This document shows positions 6,502 to 8,692 of a stretch of 8,692 nucleotides of DNA, one piece after another (within the stretch, counting starts at the first letter, position 1; the number at the start of each line of letters is the position of its first letter). The stretch spans positions 1 through 8,692 of the forward strand of contig CALISP010000309.1 of the NCBI GenBank assembly GCA_938041705.1, read 5' to 3'. Source of the DNA: an uncultured Cocleimonas sp. GTDB taxonomy: Bacteria; Pseudomonadota; Gammaproteobacteria; Thiotrichales; Thiotrichaceae. Both the position numbers and the translations under genes were made by a program. Under the pieces are notes generated by a model. The model did not search any database. It was not told the DNA's origin and was given only the letters and a program-made list of their open reading frames with translations.

Positions 6502-7370
6502 GCATGGGAAAAAAACTGCGCCAGGCAGTTGCAGATAACAATCCGTTACAAGTTGTCGGAGCTGTAAATGGAAATACCGCACTATTAGCTGAACAAGCTG
6601 GGCATAAAGCTATATATTTATCAGGTGGAGGTGTTGCAGCCTCATCATTGGGTATCCCTGACTTAGGTATTACTACTCTAAAAGATGTTCTAGAAGATGC
6701 GGCACGGATTACAGACGTGAGCTCCCTACCCTTATTGGTTGATGTTGATACTGGTTGGGGTGGTGCATTTAACATTGCTCGTTGTACACGTGAAATGATT
6801 CGTGCGGGTGTAGCTGGTATGCATATAGAAGATCAGGTTATGCAAAAACGTTGTGGTCATCGCCCTAACAAAGCGATTATCTCTAAAAGTGAAATGGTAG
6901 ACCGCGTTAAGTCTGCAGTAGATGCGAAAACCGATGCTGATTTTGTCGTTATGGCACGTACTGATGCATTAGCAGTAGAAGGAATGGAGTCGGCTATCGA
7001 AAGAGCTATTGCATGCGTTGAAGCTGGTGCAGATATGATCTTTCCTGAAGCGATAAACACCCTTGAGCAGTATGAAGAATTTGTCAAAGCAGTAAATGTA
7101 CCTGTCCTTGCAAATATTACAGAATTTGGAGCAACTCCTCTTTTTACATCAGAAGAATTAGCATCAGTTGGCGTTAAATTGCAGCTTTATCCATTAAGTG
7201 CATTTCGTGCAATGAGCAAAGCTGCATTAAATGTTTACCAGCATATTAAAGATGATGGCCATCAACAAAACGTAGTAGATACCATGCAAACACGCATGGA
7301 GTTATATGACACGATTGGGTATCACGAGTATGAACAAAAGTTAGACCAGTTATTTGAGCAGGAGAAATAA
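6498..7370 (+). CDS. prpB: 2-methylisocitrate lyase
   Basis: A 290-residue cytosolic enzyme of the isocitrate lyase/PEP mutase superfamily. It cleaves 2-methylisocitrate to pyruvate and succinate, the last step of the methylcitrate cycle. The catalytic loop KRCGH is intact (117-121), followed by RPNKAIISK as in known PrpB proteins. The metal-binding acidic residues are present in IPDLG (D55) and LVDVDTGWGG (D82, D84), and HIEDQ, MARTDAL and FPEA are the other conserved barrel motifs. The length is normal for the family (about 290-300). The start is the ATG overlapping the regulator stop, with a strong ribosome site AGAGGA (6486-6491) at 6 bases; a second ATG two codons later is possible. prpC begins 3 bp after its stop codon. 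Nothing looks broken, and assignment to PrpB rather than isocitrate lyase is firm because of the length and the prpC neighbour. Confidence 0.95.
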   Translation: MSMGKKLRQAVADNNPLQVVGAVNGNTALLAEQAGHKAIYLSGGGVAASSLGIPDLGITTLKDVLEDAARITDVSSLPLLVDVDTGWGGAFNIARCTREMIRAGVAGMHIEDQVMQKRCGHRPNKAIISKSEMVDRVKSAVDAKTDADFVVMARTDALAVEGMESAIERAIACVEAGADMIFPEAINTLEQYEEFVKAVNVPVLANITEFGATPLFTSEELASVGVKLQLYPLSAFRAMSKAALNVYQHIKDDGHQQNVVDTMQTRMELYDTIGYHEYEQKLDQLFEQEK

Positions 7371-7373
7371 AAG

Positions 7374-8531
7374 ATGAGTGAACAAGCTACAGCTGCAGGT
7401 TTTAAACCAAAGAAATCAGTCGCCTTATCAGGAACAACTGCGGGTAATACTGCAATATGTACAGTAGGTCGAACTGGTAATGATTTACATTATCGTGGTT
7501 ATGATATTTTAGAATTTGCAGAACATGCTGAATTTGAAGAAATCGCTTATTTGATCGTTCATGAAAAACTCCCTAACCAAGCAGAATTAAACGCTTATAA
7601 AACTAAGTTACAAGGTTTACGCGATCTTCCTCAAGCTGTGAAAACTGCTTTAGAGCAACTTCCAAAAACAGCTCATCCAATGGATGTAATGAGAACAGGT
7701 TGTTCTGTATTAGGTTGTTTAGAAACTGAAAGTACTGACAGGCTCATTGATGCAGCTAAAGATATTGTGGATCGTTTGATGGCTTCATTTGGATCAATGT
7801 TAGTTTATTGGTATCACTTCAGCCATAGCAATAAGAAAATCGATTTAGTCACAGATGATGATTCGATTGGTGGACACTTCTTGCATTTATTACATGGGGA
7901 AAAACCTCCTGAATCATGGGTCAAAGCAATGCATATTTCTTTGATTTTATATGCTGAGCATGAATTCAATGCCTCTACATTTACTTCACGTGTAATTGCG
8001 GGTACAGGTGCCGACTTATATTCTTGTATCACAGGTGGAATTGGCGCTTTAAGCGGTCCAAAACACGGTGGTGCAAATGAAGTCGCTTTTGAAATTCAAC
8101 AACGTTATAGCTCCGCTGATGAAGCAGAAGCTGATATTCGTGAACGTGTAGCTAAAAAAGAAATAGTGATTGGCTTTGGTCATCCAGTTTATACGGTTAG
8201 TGATCCACGTAATGAAGTGATCAAAAAAGTGGCTAAAAGCCTTTCAGATGAGAATCAAAACACCTTGATGTACGACGTCGCAGATCGTTTACAAACGACA
8301 ATGTGGGACTTAAAAAAGATGTTCCCAAATCTAGATTGGTTTTCAGCAGTTTCTTATAACCAAATGAAAATCCCAACAGATATGTTTACGCCTTTATTTG
8401 TAATTGCAAGAACCTCTGGTTGGGGTGCACATGTCATTGAACAACGTATTGATGGAAAAATCATCCGTCCTTCAGCTAATTACACTGGTCCTGAAAATCT
8501 TAAATACACACCAATTGAAGAAAGAACATAG
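7374..8531 (+). CDS. prpC: 2-methylcitrate synthase (citrate synthase family)
   Basis: A 385-residue enzyme condensing propionyl-CoA with oxaloacetate to 2-methylcitrate, the entry step of the methylcitrate cycle. Its length matches the short PrpC-type citrate synthases (about 370-390). The N-terminal GTTAGNTAICTVG and LHYRGYDI are typical of the methylcitrate synthase branch. The catalytic triad can be placed at H231 in GPKHGGANE, H270 in GFGHPVY and D336 in IPTDMFTP; AEHEFNAS (H196) and the C-terminal WGAHVIEQR are also conserved. A good ribosome site GGAG (7361-7364) lies 9 bases before the ATG, and only 3 bp separate it from prpB, so the two are co-transcribed. Context with prpB and acnD supports methylcitrate synthase over a housekeeping citrate synthase, although such enzymes often keep some citrate synthase activity. 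Confidence 0.95.
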   Translation: MSEQATAAGFKPKKSVALSGTTAGNTAICTVGRTGNDLHYRGYDILEFAEHAEFEEIAYLIVHEKLPNQAELNAYKTKLQGLRDLPQAVKTALEQLPKTAHPMDVMRTGCSVLGCLETESTDRLIDAAKDIVDRLMASFGSMLVYWYHFSHSNKKIDLVTDDDSIGGHFLHLLHGEKPPESWVKAMHISLILYAEHEFNASTFTSRVIAGTGADLYSCITGGIGALSGPKHGGANEVAFEIQQRYSSADEAEADIRERVAKKEIVIGFGHPVYTVSDPRNEVIKKVAKSLSDENQNTLMYDVADRLQTTMWDLKKMFPNLDWFSAVSYNQMKIPTDMFTPLFVIARTSGWGAHVIEQRIDGKIIRPSANYTGPENLKYTPIEERT

Positions 8532-8584
8532 TTTTTAAACATAGCTTTTGACATAGAGCTTTAAACAGAGAACGTAAACAATCA

Positions 8585-8603
8585 CTTTCTTGAAAGAATT
8601 CTT
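8585..8603. repeat. Nested small inverted repeats in the prpC-acnD gap
   Basis: The 87-bp gap between prpC and acnD (8532-8618) contains CTTTC-TT-GAAAG (8585-8596) overlapping the perfect palindrome AAGAATTCTT (8594-8603), so TTCTT and AAGAA half-sites alternate. The stems are short and AT-rich with no U-run, so this is not a terminator. It could be a minor RNA structure or a protein site. A TTGACA at 8548-8553 has no acceptable -10 partner. Confidence 0.3.
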
Positions 8604-8618
8604 AATGAGTAATATTTA

Positions 8619-8692
8619 ATGAATACAAATTATCGTAAAAAACTATCTGGAACAGATCTAGACTTCTTTGACACTAAAGAAGCTGTTGAAGC
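8619..8692 (+). CDS. acnD: Fe/S-dependent 2-methylcitrate dehydratase AcnD, N-terminal fragment (cut by the window edge)
   Basis: Only the first 24 complete codons are present: M-N-T-N-Y-R-K-K-L-S-G-T-D-L-D-F-F-D and on to KEAVE. This matches the characteristic AcnD start (MNT..RKPLPGT.LDYFDARAAVEA), which differs from AcnA and AcnB. AcnD is an aconitase-family 4Fe-4S enzyme that dehydrates 2-methylcitrate and, with the isomerase PrpF, replaces PrpD in many gammaproteobacteria and betaproteobacteria. A weak ribosome site GAG lies 9 bases before the ATG. Its place directly after prpC on the same strand supports the assignment. The catalytic part is outside the window, so intactness cannot be judged; prpF would be expected next. 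Confidence 0.85.
   Translation, partial: MNTNYRKKLSGTDLDFFDTKEAVE

Noticed and set aside
6428..6775. Minus-strand open frame of 115 codons across the regulator-prpB junction
   Set aside because: It lies antisense to two well-supported genes, has a low-complexity composition, and shows no recognisable domain.
7814..8032. Minus-strand open frame of 72 codons inside prpC
   Set aside because: It is a shadow of prpC coding sequence with no ribosome site or recognisable protein family.
8548..8553. TTGACA in the prpC-acnD gap as an acnD promoter -35 box
   Set aside because: No -10-like hexamer occurs at 15-19 bp spacing; acnD is more simply read from the prp operon promoter.

Overview
This 8.7 kb stretch looks like chromosomal DNA from an AT-rich gammaproteobacterium. 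Three things suggest this: A/T-ending codons throughout, the order prpB-prpC-acnD behind an FCD-type GntR regulator, and a 4Fe-4S-type uracil-DNA glycosylase family member. No rRNA, tRNA, CRISPR, transposase or phage gene was seen. The genus cannot be fixed from the sequence alone.

Region 1 (left edge to about 4279, + strand) is the distal end of a surface-polysaccharide (O-antigen or capsule type) cluster. It holds a ThDP-dependent acetolactate-synthase-like enzyme cut by the left edge, a WzxC/TuaB-like polysaccharide flippase, and a family-2 glycosyltransferase whose start overlaps the flippase stop by 4 bp. A sensible reading is that the ThDP enzyme makes a sugar or sugar substituent, the glycosyltransferase builds the repeat unit, and the flippase moves the lipid-linked unit across the inner membrane. 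The ThDP enzyme is not a housekeeping acetolactate synthase, because the Trp of the acetohydroxyacid synthase signature is replaced.

Region 2 (4292-5563) holds two single genes. A uracil-DNA glycosylase family protein on the minus strand converges on the glycosyltransferase with a 12-bp gap. Divergent from it is a signal-peptide-bearing TlpA/ResA-like thioredoxin.

Region 3 (about 5564 to the right edge, + strand) is a methylcitrate-cycle operon for propionyl-CoA: an FCD-type GntR regulator, prpB (2-methylisocitrate lyase), prpC (2-methylcitrate synthase) and the first 24 complete codons of acnD (Fe/S-dependent 2-methylcitrate dehydratase). The regulator overlaps prpB by 4 bp, so regulator and pathway genes are very probably co-transcribed. 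Upstream lies a sigma70-like promoter with a consensus -35 box. Repeated TTGTT(A/G)ACAA sites sit on the -35 box and over the regulator start, and a perfect 12-bp AAGGCCTT-centred palindrome lies directly beside the second. This suggests autoregulation of the whole operon.

I found no convincing undescribed multi-gene system. The points most worth a second look are the operator layout of the prp operon, the atypical ThDP enzyme, and the divergent motif A of the uracil-DNA glycosylase family protein.
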